A DNA stretch of 30,402 nucleotides from positions 1-30,402 of the forward strand of contig JAJJLU010000576.1 of the NCBI GenBank assembly GCA_023807065.1, read 5' to 3'. The position numbers were made by a program, and so were the translations under genes. Within the stretch, counting starts at the first letter, position 1, and each line of letters starts with the position of its first letter. Source of the DNA: Isotricha intestinalis. Taxonomy: Eukaryota > Ciliophora > Litostomatea > Vestibuliferida > Isotrichidae. The notes under the pieces are model-generated. The model saw only the letters and a program-made list of their open reading frames with translations. It was not told where the DNA came from and ran no database searches. Below are positions 1 to 10,299 of the stretch, piece by piece.

Positions 1-54
1 AAATCTTTTTTTTTTCTTCTTGTTTTTTTGAATTATTTTGAATTTCTTTCATAC

Positions 55-1299
55 TTAATTTTTCTTTTTTTTCTGTTTTTTGTTCTTCTTTTTTTTCTTT
101 TAAACTTTCATTCTTTTCAACTATTTTTCCTCATCTTTTTTTTCTTCTGTTATTTTATTTTTTTTTTCTTCTTTAATTTCATTTTTCTTTTCTTCTTTTT
201 TATTATGATTTATTGTATTAAATTTACTTAATTTAGGAATACTTGTTGTTGTATTATTATTTGTAAGATTTTTATTTTTTTTGGCAAATTTTTAATTAAA
301 TTTTTCAATATAATTTCAGGTAATTTCTGTTTTAAATTAATTTTTGAAGAAGAAAATAGAAGGAAGTTTCCTATTTTTATATAAATTATTATTATTATCA
401 TTTAAAACATTAATTTTTTTTTCTTCTCCAGGATAATATTCTAGTCATCATCAGAAATTAATTTTACTATTTGTACATTTTTTTTTTAATTATTTGTATT
501 TTCATTTTCTTTGTTTAAATCATATTCATAAGTAAGTGTTTGAATATTTGCGTTTGAATATTTGCATTTATAATTTTTAAACAAGTTAATATTATTTTTT
601 CATTTATATTCGAATTATTCACTTCTAAAGGAAATTTAATTAAAACAGAAATTGCTTTAGTTAATTTAAAATCATTTAAAAAATCATATAAATCATTTTT
701 TTCTTATAAATTATAACATCTATAATAAAAATTATTAGGATTAATGTTTTTAAAATATAAATTTCTAATACTTTTACAATAGCCATTTTTTCTTGAGTCA
801 TTTTAGTAAAATGATTAACTAATTGATATGTCAAAAAAAAAAGAAATTTAATATCAAATGTTTTTAAAGTAAAAGCATATATATAATCCATACTATTTGG
901 ATTTGTTTGTTTAATCCATTCTTTTAAATTATTTATTATATCTTTATATCCTCCAAGACAAATAAATTTTTTTGTTCCTTTAGGAATCAAATCTTCAAAT
1001 TTATTAATTCTATTTTTTTTAAATATTTATTGATTGAAATTTGGTTTTTAAAGAACTTTACTTGTTTTTCATAATCATATTTTGCTTATTATCTCTAAAA
1101 TCCTTATTATTTAAATATTGGATTAAAGAATAATGACGATAGAAAAAATAATATTTGAAATATTTAGGTAAGTTTAATAATTAGATATCATTTTTTTTTG
1201 ATTCTGAGTTTATATTTATTTTTGAATAAATAATTCTTCTTGTATTTTGAGATAATCCTCTCTGTTTTGAAGTAATTTTGATTTCTCTTTGGAAATCAT
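55..1299 (-). pseudogene. Decayed, multiply frameshifted protein gene of unknown identity
   Basis: I do not recognise this gene. Read on the minus strand from an ATG at 1299, it starts MISKEKSKLLQNREDYL and soon meets in-frame TAA codons. Coding sense then continues in patches that change frame. The best patch is an open stretch of about 118 codons (about 1026 to 676) containing LIPKGTKKFICLGGYKD and KEWIKQTNPNSMDYIYAF, helical in character and loosely like ARM/HEAT or TOG repeats; that resemblance is weak. A 14-bp tandem duplication (538-551 and 552-565) causes one frame change. The end is Asn- and Lys/Glu-rich (about 270-55), giving the T-rich plus strand near the window start, and a TAA sits at 55-57. 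No complete frame survives, so I call it a pseudogene. An intron-rich or badly sequenced gene is the alternative, but the in-frame stops and the duplication argue against it. The same state is seen in its neighbour, the helicase pseudogene. Confidence 0.6.
538..565. repeat. 14-bp perfect tandem duplication
   Basis: The 14-bp unit GTTTGAATATTTGC occurs twice back to back. It lies inside the decayed minus-strand gene at 55-1299. Its length is not a multiple of three, and removing one copy rejoins the reading frame on both sides (NANIQT followed by LTYEYDLN). It is therefore probably one of the lesions in that gene. Confidence 0.8.
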
Positions 1300-1424
1300 T
1301 TTTTTTGACTTCTTATTTTTTTAAATCAAAAATCAATTATTTTAAATATCAATAATAAATTAAAAGATAATTGTATAAATTAAATATTAATTATTAAAGA
1401 TAGTTAATTGAAAAAAATTATATT

Positions 1425-3270
1425 TTATGAAATATTATCATTACTACTTTTCCTTTTATGATTAAGATTCATTGTATTAGTTTTTACTTTCATTAAAAAC
1501 ATTATTCCAACCATTATCATCTCTATCATTCCAATTATCATTGTCTTTATCATTCCAATTATTTTCAATTTTAAATCAATTTTCTTCTTCTTTTTTATTT
1601 TTATCATTATCATTCCAAGAATCTTCTTTATTATTCCAATTTTCTTCATTAATAAAACAATTACTTTTTTCATTCATTTCAATTTTATTGCAATCGTCTC
1701 TCTAATTTATTTCACTGAAAAACTCATTATTTATACTATTATTTTTTTTTCTCAATAAAACATTTTTCATATAATTTCCATTACTTTTACTTAATTCTTT
1801 CTACCAATTTAGAACTCTTTGATTTTATCTTTCTAAATAATTCACTAATTTACCAAAAGCTTAGTTTCACTTCCATCAATAAAGGTAATTGCTTTATCTT
1901 TTTGTCGAATTCTTCCTGTTCTCCCAATTCGATGAATATAATCATCTATATTTTGTGGCACATTAAAATTAATTACTATATCGACTTTAGGAAAATCTAA
2001 TCCTCTTCCTACTACATCACTTACAATTAATATTAGAGTTTTTCCTGAAGAAAAATTGTCAATTGCTTTCATTCTTTGATCTTGTGATTTATCACCATAA
2101 ATACAAGATATATTAAATTTAGAATTATATAATAATTCTCCTATTTAATCTACTCAGTTTTTTGTTTAAACAAAAACTAAATATTTTCCTAATTTCTTAC
2201 TTAATATTTCCATTAATCTTTCTTCTTTGTCATTATGACGAACTTTAATAAATTCATGTTCAATTTGTTTTGGACTTTGAAATTCTGGATGAATAAAATA
2301 AAAATCTTTTAAATAATTGTTACTAATACTTTGAACTTCATTTGGAAAAGTAGCTGAAAATAATAAATTTTGTCTTTTAAATTTGTCAGGCATAAAATGT
2401 TTATGTACAATTTCATCTAATTGAGGTTTAAATCCCATATCTAACATTCTATCAGCTTCATCTAATATTAAAGTCTAAATCATTTTTAAAGAAATATTCT
2501 TTTTTTTCAATTAAATCAATTATTCTTCCTGCTGTAGTAATTAATATATCACATCCTTGATTTAAATTATTAATTTGATAATTTTTATCTCTTCCTCTAT
2601 AAACACAAACTGTTTTTATTCCTGTTTTAAAAGACATTTTTTTACTTTCTATTGAAACTTGTTGAGCTAATTCTCTTGTTGGAACTAATACTAAACTTAA
2701 AGGAAAAGATAATGTATTTCTATTTAATTTTTTATTGTTATTATTATTATTTTGATTATTTAAAAAAGGATTTTTTGGTGTTCCCTTGACTAACATATTA
2801 CCAATCAAAGGAAATAAATATGCTATTGTTTTTCCACTTCCAGTTTCTGCACAAGCTACTATATCTTTTCCATTTTGAATAAATGGAATTACTTCCTTTT
2901 GAATTGGAGTTAAATATTTAAATTGTAAATGACATATATTATTCCATAATTGAGGAGGTATTCCATTAAAATTTTGAAAAAGTTTTGGAACTGTTTTTTT
3001 TATATTTATTTCTTGTTTTTTTGATGAATTTGATGAAACTAATGATATTTTAAATTTTATATTTTGAATTTCTTGAAGATTTGGGCTTTGGATTTTCAAT
3101 TTTATCAAATGTTCTTTAAATAATTTTTCATCTTCTTCATATGAAAAAGAATTAAGATTCCTTCCATCACGAGTAAACCAAGATTCATTATTTGATTTTG
3201 TATTGTTAGAAAAGATATTTTCTAAATTTTTTGTTTGAATCATTTTATTTTCAATTTTTATTTCATTCAT
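1425..3270 (-). pseudogene. Ded1/DDX3-type DEAD-box RNA helicase pseudogene
   Basis: This is a nearly full-length but broken ATP-dependent RNA helicase. From the ATG at 3270 one can read the Q-motif region (LTPIQKEVIPFIQNGKDIV), motif I AETGSGKT, PTRELA, an altered Ib (TTAGRI instead of TPGR), motif II DEAD, motif III SAT, then GRGLDFPKVDIVINF and motif VI HRIGRTGR. The order and spacing match the Ded1/DDX3 group. Breaks: a frameshift near 2490 just before DEAD; in-frame TAG 2475-2477, TAA 2166-2168, TGA 2154-2156 and TAA 2145-2147; a one-base deletion near 1847; TAA 1825-1827, TAG 1801-1803, TAG 1702-1704 and TGA 1576-1578. The tail (about 1430-1680) encodes Trp-Asn-Asp-rich repeats and probably changes frame again near its end. 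Conserved glycines and alanines are replaced (VYRG for VYGG, DVVGRG, GRIRQKD). It cannot encode a working helicase under the standard code used by all its neighbours. An intact paralogue presumably exists elsewhere. Confidence 0.93.
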
Positions 3271-3658
3271 TTGTTAATTAAAAATGAATAAAAAGCCAAA
3301 TTTTAGGAATTATATAACTGTTAATTTTTCATAAATAATAAAAATTTAATCATATTAAATGGTGAGAAATATTTCAAAAAAAAATTTAAAAAATTGTTTA
3401 AATTTTCAAATAAAAATTTATAAAAATTATTGATTGAATTAAACATATTAGTTTATTTTATATAAATTTAATAATTAAAATTTAAAAAGTACAAATAAAT
3501 TTAATTTAAGCAAAAAAATAAATTGTTTTTTTTAATTATTCAAATATTAAAGAATTTAAATATTTATCAAAATAATTTTAATATATTATCTTAAAATATT
3601 AATTATACAGAAATAAAAAATATTTTTGATGAATATCCTAATAAAATATAATTAAATT
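3271..3658. other. AT-rich spacer, divergent
   Basis: These 388 bp lie between the start of the helicase pseudogene and the start of the kinase gene. I see only A/T-rich sequence with no coding character, RNA gene or notable repeat. It presumably holds the kinase promoter and the dead helicase promoter. Confidence 0.6.
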
Positions 3659-5905
3659 ATGGTAGACTTAGCCTTCATTTCTCCGAAAATGCTCCAAGAG
3701 TTTGATGATAAAATGTATATCCCTCATATTTATGAAAATTCTTTATCTTATTTTATAAATTTAGAATTTAATTTTTTATCAGAAGAATCAGATTATATAT
3801 ATTTACCCGTATTTCAATCTTACTCTAATTTACCTTTTGTTTTTTCAAAAAGACTATTTTATTTAATGTCGAATAACAAGCAAAATTTATGTAAAAATGT
3901 TTTTATGAAAATTATTTCTTTAATTTACTTAGGTAGTATTGATGAGAAAGTAAAGTTTTTATTTGACTATCTCTCTTTTGAAAATGAAATGATAAATAAA
4001 AATGATCTCAGTATTTTTTTAAATAATCTTGTTCTTGATTTATCAGCAAATTTTCAAGAAAACGAAAAAAATTTGGAAATTTATATAGATTATATTTTTT
4101 CATTTTCAAAAAAAAAAGACAAAATAAATTATGATGAATTTAAAAATATTTTATCGAATTATGATAGTGGCTTATTTTATATATTTTATTTATACTTTAT
4201 GAATTATAAAAATTTTAATGAAGAACTTCTAACTTTTTTAAATTCTTTATTATCAAAATTACAAAAAAAAACAGTAAGTGTTATTTACAATTCACCAAAA
4301 AGTATTTTTGAAAATTCAACATTAATAACAATAAGTGATATTCAAATTGATAATAATGATTTAAAAAATCAAAAAGGAAATCAAGTTTATTCCATTCCAA
4401 AAAGAAAAACAAGTAGTTTTAATTATTTAAAAAGAGGTTTTAATTTATGTAAAAATATTCAAATAAATTTCTGTGGTATAATCAAAAGTATTTTTTTTCA
4501 AAATGCTAAATATAATGAAATAGAAAAGATATTAAAAAATAATATTATTGAAGAAAATAAATTCTCAGATGATGATTCATTAAATGAATTAAATACTTTT
4601 GAAAAAGATTTTGCTATAATTAAAAATAAAACTTTTAATCAAAATCAGAAATTAAGTATTATTACACAAAGCATTTCAACTCCTGAAAATAAGAATAAAT
4701 ATCAATTAAAAAGTATAAAGACAATTACAAGTTCTAATTCAAAAAGTGTTAATTCAGAATATAATGAATATGATTCTGTTTTTGTTCAAATTAAAAATGA
4801 TAAAAAGATTCATCTTTTTCATTACATTTTATTTCAAAATTATTTATTTTTATTCAAACATCAGAAAATAAAGTTAATTCCTTTAAAAAGGCTTTTTGTT
4901 GATCAAAAAGAAAATGTTAAAATTAAATTTATTGAATATTATTGCTTGGAATTTTATTCTTCTATCAATGAATTTTCTTTTTATCTTTATTTTGATGATA
5001 AATTTAAATTATCTTTGTTTAATAATATGTTTAAACAAAATTTACCTTCAGTAACAGATTCATATGAATTATATAAAAATAAAATAATAGGAAAGGGTAC
5101 TTTTAGTACTGTGTATTTATGTAAAAAAAATATTAATAATAAAATATTTTGTATGAAAGAAATTAATAGAGATTTCAATAATGAATCTCCTAATATATTT
5201 AATAAAAAATTACTCAATAAAGAAATAGATATATGTCATCATTTTTTAAAAAAAATAAATAATCCATCAATAATTCATTGTGAAGATATTTTCGAAACAA
5301 AGAATAAAGTATATATTATATTTAAATATTACACACAAGGAAATTTAAAAAAATTCCTTGAAAATTTTTATTCATTTTCAGTTCACAATTTAAGTAATGA
5401 TAGGATAATAATAATAAACAATATATTAAATCAATTAATATCTACATTTAAATATATAGAAAAATTTGGTATAACTCACAGAGACATTAAACCAGAAAAT
5501 TTATTAGTTTCTTATTCTTCTTATAATGATATTAAAATTCACTTAATTGATTTTGGTTTTGCAGAAGTAGGATTATATAATCAAGGAATGGATGCTTTTA
5601 TTGGGACTTTACCTTTTACAGCTCCAGAAATAATTATGTCTAATATATACTTTAGAAATGTTGATACTTGGTCACTTGGAATTTTAGCATATAATTTATT
5701 ATTTGATCATTTACCTTTTGATATTATTAATGAAGAAGATGATATAAATTCTGCCAAAAGAAAAATTTTACATAATGAATTTACTTTTCCTTATAATAGA
5801 ATAGATAAAAATGTTTTTGACAAGAGAATTAGAAATTTTATGAGAAAGTGTTTAATTAAAGATAACAATAAAAGACCAAGGATATCAGAAATAGAATATG
5901 AGTAA
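3659..5905 (+). CDS. Ser/Thr protein kinase with EF-hand-like and PH-like N-terminal regions
   Basis: This 748-residue protein ends in a complete kinase domain at about residues 470-745. The glycine loop is GKGTFSTVY (from G478), the ATP-binding lysine is K500 (FCMKE), the catalytic loop HRDIKPENLL has H607 and D609, the metal-binding motif is DFGFAE at D631, and an APE motif follows (FTAPEI). All catalytic residues are present, so it should be active. Residues about 95-170 contain two EF-hand-like helix-loop-helix segments with poor calcium loops. Residues about 375-470 alternate short hydrophobic strands and end in a helix, as a PH domain would. This N-terminal order suggests a membrane- or calcium-responsive kinase of a type common in ciliates; the substrate is unknown. 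The middle (about 200-370) is Ser/Asn/Lys-rich linker. The start is the first ATG after stops, at the head of the frame. The kinase call is certain; the EF-hand and PH calls are moderate. Confidence 0.92.
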   Translation: MVDLAFISPKMLQEFDDKMYIPHIYENSLSYFINLEFNFLSEESDYIYLPVFQSYSNLPFVFSKRLFYLMSNNKQNLCKNVFMKIISLIYLGSIDEKVKFLFDYLSFENEMINKNDLSIFLNNLVLDLSANFQENEKNLEIYIDYIFSFSKKKDKINYDEFKNILSNYDSGLFYIFYLYFMNYKNFNEELLTFLNSLLSKLQKKTVSVIYNSPKSIFENSTLITISDIQIDNNDLKNQKGNQVYSIPKRKTSSFNYLKRGFNLCKNIQINFCGIIKSIFFQNAKYNEIEKILKNNIIEENKFSDDDSLNELNTFEKDFAIIKNKTFNQNQKLSIITQSISTPENKNKYQLKSIKTITSSNSKSVNSEYNEYDSVFVQIKNDKKIHLFHYILFQNYLFLFKHQKIKLIPLKRLFVDQKENVKIKFIEYYCLEFYSSINEFSFYLYFDDKFKLSLFNNMFKQNLPSVTDSYELYKNKIIGKGTFSTVYLCKKNINNKIFCMKEINRDFNNESPNIFNKKLLNKEIDICHHFLKKINNPSIIHCEDIFETKNKVYIIFKYYTQGNLKKFLENFYSFSVHNLSNDRIIIINNILNQLISTFKYIEKFGITHRDIKPENLLVSYSSYNDIKIHLIDFGFAEVGLYNQGMDAFIGTLPFTAPEIIMSNIYFRNVDTWSLGILAYNLLFDHLPFDIINEEDDINSAKRKILHNEFTFPYNRIDKNVFDKRIRNFMRKCLIKDNNKRPRISEIEYE

Positions 5906-6567
5906 TTATTAATTTTTGAGAACAAATTAATTTGAATTTATTATATATGAGTTAATCTTTGTTTTTGCTATATATAGTTTTTTTTTATAGAATAATATAA
6001 AAAGTTTTTTGTAAGAAATATCAATATTGAGCTTGTATTTGTTATAATTTATTTATGTAACTGTTTTTTTAATTTGTAATATATATTATAATTGAATATT
6101 AATTTATAATAATTTTGTAAGTTTTTTATGTAAATTAAAATTATATAAAAAACCTAGACTTAAAAACATTTTATGTAATATAAGAAAAAAAAAGAAGAAT
6201 CTTTAATTTCTAATATAAAATAATTAATGATGATAATCGTTTAATGTTTGTTTATATTAAATTAGCAAATAACATTCAAATTTTTTGAAAATTAAAATTT
6301 TTTTTAAAATAAAAAATTGAAAAAAGTTGATGATTTATGGTAATTTACTCTTATAATAAATTTGAAAGTTCACATTTATATAAAAAATTTTTATAAATAT
6401 TATTTTTAATTTTTCAAATAATAAATTAATAATAAAAAAATTTTGATAAATTAATTCATTAAAAGTTTTTTCAATATTTTAAAAATTAAAGATTAATGAA
6501 ATTTAATCTTTATAACTAAATAAAAAGAAAATAAATTTAATAAAAAATAAAACTCTTATATTTAAAA
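5906..6567. other. AT-rich convergent intergenic region
   Basis: These 662 bp separate the 3' ends of the kinase gene and IFT74. The sequence is short A/T runs and I find no open frame of note, no RNA gene and no recognisable relic. It is probably two 3' untranslated regions plus spacer. Confidence 0.6.
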
Positions 6568-8265
6568 TTAATATTTTTTAAGTAATTCATCATTAATTTG
6601 TTTTTGTAAAGCCATACATTCTTTAAGTAATCCAGAAAATTCATTATCATTAGCTTTAGATTCAATATAATTTTGTAAACCATAAATCATATTTTCATTA
6701 GCTTGCATTTTTTTTTCTAAATCTCTCATTCTTTTATAAATATCATTTTCTTCTAATTGAGCATTTTTAGTTCTATTTTTCAAAACTAAAGAAGTCAATA
6801 ATTTATCATAATTATCTTTATTTTGATTTAAAACAATCAATAAACTTTTCATTCTATCTGAGTCTCTTTGAAGAAAATCTTTTTGTTCTTCAATTCTTTC
6901 ATATTTATCTCTAATTTCATTGTTAATTCTATTTAATTTATCTTTATAATTTTTAATATCTTTCTTAAGAGTATCATCTAATTTTTCCAATCTTTGTAAT
7001 TTAACAACCAATTCTTCATATTTAGCTTTAGCTTCTTCTAAAGTATTAACAGATTTTTCAATCATATCTTTTTTTTCTCTTATTTTTTCTTTAATTCCAG
7101 TTCCTGAATTTTCTAAAGGAGCTTGACCAGAATTTATTTTATCAGATATATTATCTAATAAAGCTACTATTACTTCTTCTTTAGCTTGAATTTCTTTATA
7201 ATGATTTCTTCTTATACTATCATAATTTTCAATAAAAGCAGAATATTCTTTATCTTTTTGACTAATTGAGTCTACTGCTTTTGTATTATCATTATTTACA
7301 TTTGATTTCATTTCTCTTTCTAATTCAATTATAGATTTTTTATGACTTTCAATTAATTTTTTTGTATCTGGTATTTTTTTATCTATATTATTCTTTTCCA
7401 TTGTTTGTTCTTTGGCTTTAACTACTAATCTTTGTTTTAATTCATCAATACTTAAACCAGCCTCATTTGTTTGTAATTCTAATTCTTCTTTTTTTCTTCT
7501 TAATTGGTCTATTGAATCTTTTATTTTATGGGCTTCCATTTTATTTGGATTACTTTTTAATATATTTTCACCTTCAATTAAATCTGCATTTAATTTTGCC
7601 ATTTCTTCTCTTAATTGATATATTTTCATAATATAATTTTGATTGTCTTCTCTTATTTGCTCATATTCAGCTTTTTGATCAGGATCTAAATCTAATAATC
7701 TTTGTTCAATATTTTGAACAACTTTATTATTTTCATATTCAACTTTATCTAATTCTTCCATAATTTGTGCTTTTTCTAAAAATAAATTATCACTTTCATC
7801 CATTTTTTTTTTATTTATTAATTTCATTCTATTATATACATCTTCAATATCTTCTGCTTTCATCATACTCCTATATTTATCTCCTGCTAAATTATAATCA
7901 GCTAATTCACCTTCTAAATTTTGAACTTCTTTAGAAAGAACTTCATATGTTTTATTTAGATTAGAATAAGTAGTAATATCTTTATTAATTGATTCTATTT
8001 CATTATTCATATTTAAAATTTCTTTAGAAATATCATTTATTTTAGTTTTTAAGAGAGTTAAAAAATAAGTTTTATCTTGGATTTTTCTTTCAATTTTTTG
8101 ACCTCCACTTCCTTGAATCACTCCACTTAATCCTTGACGAGATACTGCTCTATCTACTACTTTTGTGTTTGTTGTAAATCCTATTGATTTCATTGTATCT
8201 TCATTTATTTGACGTTGTCCTGTAGGAACACGCATTCCTGCACGAGAATTCACACGACCTGACAT
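6568..8265 (-). CDS. IFT74: Intraflagellar transport protein IFT74
   Basis: IFT74 is a core subunit of the IFT-B1 complex, which carries tubulin and other cargo along cilia. In known systems it pairs with IFT81, whose CH domain together with the basic N-terminus of IFT74 binds tubulin. The 565-residue product fits the family (human about 600). It opens with a short basic, Arg/Gly-rich segment (MSGRVNSRAGMRVPTGQ) and a conserved region (DRAVSRQGLSGV, then KTYFLTLLKTKINDIS). From about residue 70 to the end it is almost continuous coiled coil, including the block VQNLEGELADYNLAGDKYRS, which is characteristic of IFT74. The ATG at 8265 puts the basic N-terminus in frame and ends a 143-bp divergent spacer shared with the B-box gene. 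The frame is intact and intronless. It shows the organism builds motile or sensory cilia. Confidence 0.93.
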   Translation of the reverse strand: MSGRVNSRAGMRVPTGQRQINEDTMKSIGFTTNTKVVDRAVSRQGLSGVIQGSGGQKIERKIQDKTYFLTLLKTKINDISKEILNMNNEIESINKDITTYSNLNKTYEVLSKEVQNLEGELADYNLAGDKYRSMMKAEDIEDVYNRMKLINKKKMDESDNLFLEKAQIMEELDKVEYENNKVVQNIEQRLLDLDPDQKAEYEQIREDNQNYIMKIYQLREEMAKLNADLIEGENILKSNPNKMEAHKIKDSIDQLRRKKEELELQTNEAGLSIDELKQRLVVKAKEQTMEKNNIDKKIPDTKKLIESHKKSIIELEREMKSNVNNDNTKAVDSISQKDKEYSAFIENYDSIRRNHYKEIQAKEEVIVALLDNISDKINSGQAPLENSGTGIKEKIREKKDMIEKSVNTLEEAKAKYEELVVKLQRLEKLDDTLKKDIKNYKDKLNRINNEIRDKYERIEEQKDFLQRDSDRMKSLLIVLNQNKDNYDKLLTSLVLKNRTKNAQLEENDIYKRMRDLEKKMQANENMIYGLQNYIESKANDNEFSGLLKECMALQKQINDELLKKY

Positions 8266-8408
8266 TTTTTATTTGTTTTTTTTTAATCTTATTTTTATTG
8301 TTTTTTTTTGGAATTGTTGTTGTTTTTTATTTATTTAATTTTTTTTTATTTTTTACTTTTTTAGAATATTTTATTTTTTTTCTTATATATATAATTTTTT
8401 GAAATTTA
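8266..8408. promoter_or_regulatory. Short divergent promoter region between IFT74 and the B-box gene
   Basis: Only 143 bp separate two divergently oriented start codons, so both promoters must lie here or overlap the genes. The stretch is almost pure A/T with T-runs. I cannot identify a specific element. Confidence 0.5.
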
Positions 8409-10028
8409 ATGAATGAAGATTATTTACCTAGATTAAATGATAAAATTTCATATGATATTGATGATGAAAGAAGAATTAGTACTGAAATTGAGGTGATTGA
8501 AAAAGAATATAATAATATTAAAAAAAAAGAAAATAGGAAGCTTAAGGATGAACAAACATTAGAAACTCTAAATCAACCTAAACATTTTTTATCATTAAAT
8601 AATGTATATTGTTCTCTTCATCGTAAAAATTATATAAAATTTGATTCTCATAATTTTATTATAATATGTTCAAAATGTATTGAAGAAGGAAAAGAAAGTA
8701 ATCTTAAATTTCAAGATGAAGCAAATGAACATATAATTAAAATAGAAGAAAAAAACATTAAATTACCAGAAGATACAATAGTTTGTGTAAATCATAATAA
8801 TAAAAAAGGAAGTTTTTATTGTGATGAATGTAAAGAATTTATATGTAAATTTTGCTTTGCTGAAGAACATAAATTACATAAATGTCATTTACCTGAAATT
8901 ATTGCTAATGAATTTAAAAATTATATTAATGATTCTATAGATAATGCAAAAAAATTAAAACCTGAATTAGATAATACTATTGATGAAATTTCTCATATTT
9001 CTGAGAATTTAAAAGTTCAAAAAAATGAAATTGTTAAAGTTCCTTCTTCTTCTTTTTCAAATATTACTCTTAAAAATAAAAATGAAATCGATGAATTTTT
9101 AAATAAATTTAATAACATTCTTGATAATTTAGATAATGAAGTTAGTTCTGATTATGAAAGACATATTAAAATAAAAGAAAAAGCTCAAATGTATATAAAA
9201 GAATTAAATGAAATTTCAAGTAAATTAAAAAATGAAAATAATTCTTTAAATAATTTTCAATTATGTATTTATCATAAAAATATTAAAGAAAAAATAAAAG
9301 AAATTTTAAACTTTGAAAAAAATTCATCAAACTTTGTCAATATAAAATTAATATCATTAATAGATAAATGTGAAAAAACAAAACCTAATTTATTAAATGA
9401 TATAATATTATTAAACAAATCTCTTTCAAATTATGAAAATACTTCAATGTCATCAATATCAACTGGTCAAGCTTCAAATAGTATTTTATTAAGAAGATTT
9501 TTAAGATTTATTCATAATGAAATAAAATTTTTTAAAAACACTTCTTTAATAGTAAAAACAAATTCACAAATTTTTTTATCAGGATTAGCAGTTTGTGGTT
9601 TATATATTAGTCAAAAAAAAATTAAAGACCCTAACAATAATTTTAAAAATGATTCAATAGATATAAAAGTAAATATATTTTCATATGATATTGATTCAGG
9701 AAAAAAGGAAGAAAACTTATTCAATGAAGATTTTACAATATTTAGTATTATAGATAAAAATGATCCTAGTCAAATTATTTATTTTTCAAAAGGAGTCAAA
9801 ATTTTAGCTGAACAAAATTATTTAATTACCATTGAAAACATTTCTTCTAATAGTTATTGTGATTTATGGGTTGGAAATATTGGAAATAATAAAATTCAAG
9901 GTGAGCAAATTATTAAATGTCATAACACTAATACTGCTTTTATTTTTAAGGAAACTGAAGGTATTCAAACTGATTTTGATGAATTTAATAATGGAATTAT
10001 TGAAGGTATTCTATATTCAAAAAACTAA
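8409..10028 (+). CDS. B-box zinc-finger protein with coiled coil and PHR-like C-terminus
   Basis: The 539-residue product has two zinc-binding modules and no RING. The first is C68-x2-H71 with C87-x2-C90. The second is a textbook B-box: C126, H129, C138, C141, C146, C149, H154, H157. Residues about 165-350 form a long charged coiled coil, as in TRIM-type proteins. The C-terminus (about 370-535) is beta-rich with GLAVCGLYIS and ILAEQNYLITIENI, ending in a region with DLWVGNIGN. This resembles a PHR domain (the fold in MYCBP2 and BTBD proteins), a moderate-confidence reading. Without a RING it is unlikely to be a ubiquitin ligase by itself; a scaffold or substrate-binding role is more likely. 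Related multi-B-box/coiled-coil proteins are common in ciliates. The chosen ATG follows a 143-bp spacer to IFT74. Function is otherwise unknown. Confidence 0.85.
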   Translation: MNEDYLPRLNDKISYDIDDERRISTEIEVIEKEYNNIKKKENRKLKDEQTLETLNQPKHFLSLNNVYCSLHRKNYIKFDSHNFIIICSKCIEEGKESNLKFQDEANEHIIKIEEKNIKLPEDTIVCVNHNNKKGSFYCDECKEFICKFCFAEEHKLHKCHLPEIIANEFKNYINDSIDNAKKLKPELDNTIDEISHISENLKVQKNEIVKVPSSSFSNITLKNKNEIDEFLNKFNNILDNLDNEVSSDYERHIKIKEKAQMYIKELNEISSKLKNENNSLNNFQLCIYHKNIKEKIKEILNFEKNSSNFVNIKLISLIDKCEKTKPNLLNDIILLNKSLSNYENTSMSSISTGQASNSILLRRFLRFIHNEIKFFKNTSLIVKTNSQIFLSGLAVCGLYISQKKIKDPNNNFKNDSIDIKVNIFSYDIDSGKKEENLFNEDFTIFSIIDKNDPSQIIYFSKGVKILAEQNYLITIENISSNSYCDLWVGNIGNNKIQGEQIIKCHNTNTAFIFKETEGIQTDFDEFNNGIIEGILYSKN

Positions 10029-10299
10029 ATTTTTTTATTTTTATTTAATCATAAATAAATTATAAATGATATTTATTATGATATAAATAATAAAATAGGT
10101 TTTATATTTAAAAAACCTTTTTTAATAATTCTAATAATAGCAATTTCGTAAAACTAAAATTAAAAAATCTATTTAAATAAAGTGAAATCCCTTTTTAATT
10201 AAAAAGTAAAAACAACCTCTATTTATCAAAAAACTAAATATAAAATTTCACTGGGATAAAAAATTCTCCATAATAATAATAGGAAAAGAAACCAAATAT

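Noticed and set aside
28..231. Plus-strand 67-residue Phe/Leu-rich frame
   Set aside because: It begins at TTG and is the complement of a Lys/Glu-rich minus-strand coding relic; poly-Phe composition is an artefact of T-runs.
1425..1673. 82-residue Ile/Met/Lys-rich minus frame
   Set aside because: It is mostly a shifted reading of the Trp-Asn-Asp repeats in the helicase pseudogene tail; only its last few codons may belong to the original C-terminus.
1425..3270. Alternative genetic code (TAA/TAG = Gln, TGA = Trp) to rescue the helicase
   Set aside because: Frameshifts near 2490 and 1847 remain under any code, and thirteen neighbouring genes have no internal stops and use TAA or TGA to end.
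9832..10065. 77-residue plus frame at the end of the B-box gene
   Set aside because: Shifted-frame shadow of the conserved C-terminus of that gene.
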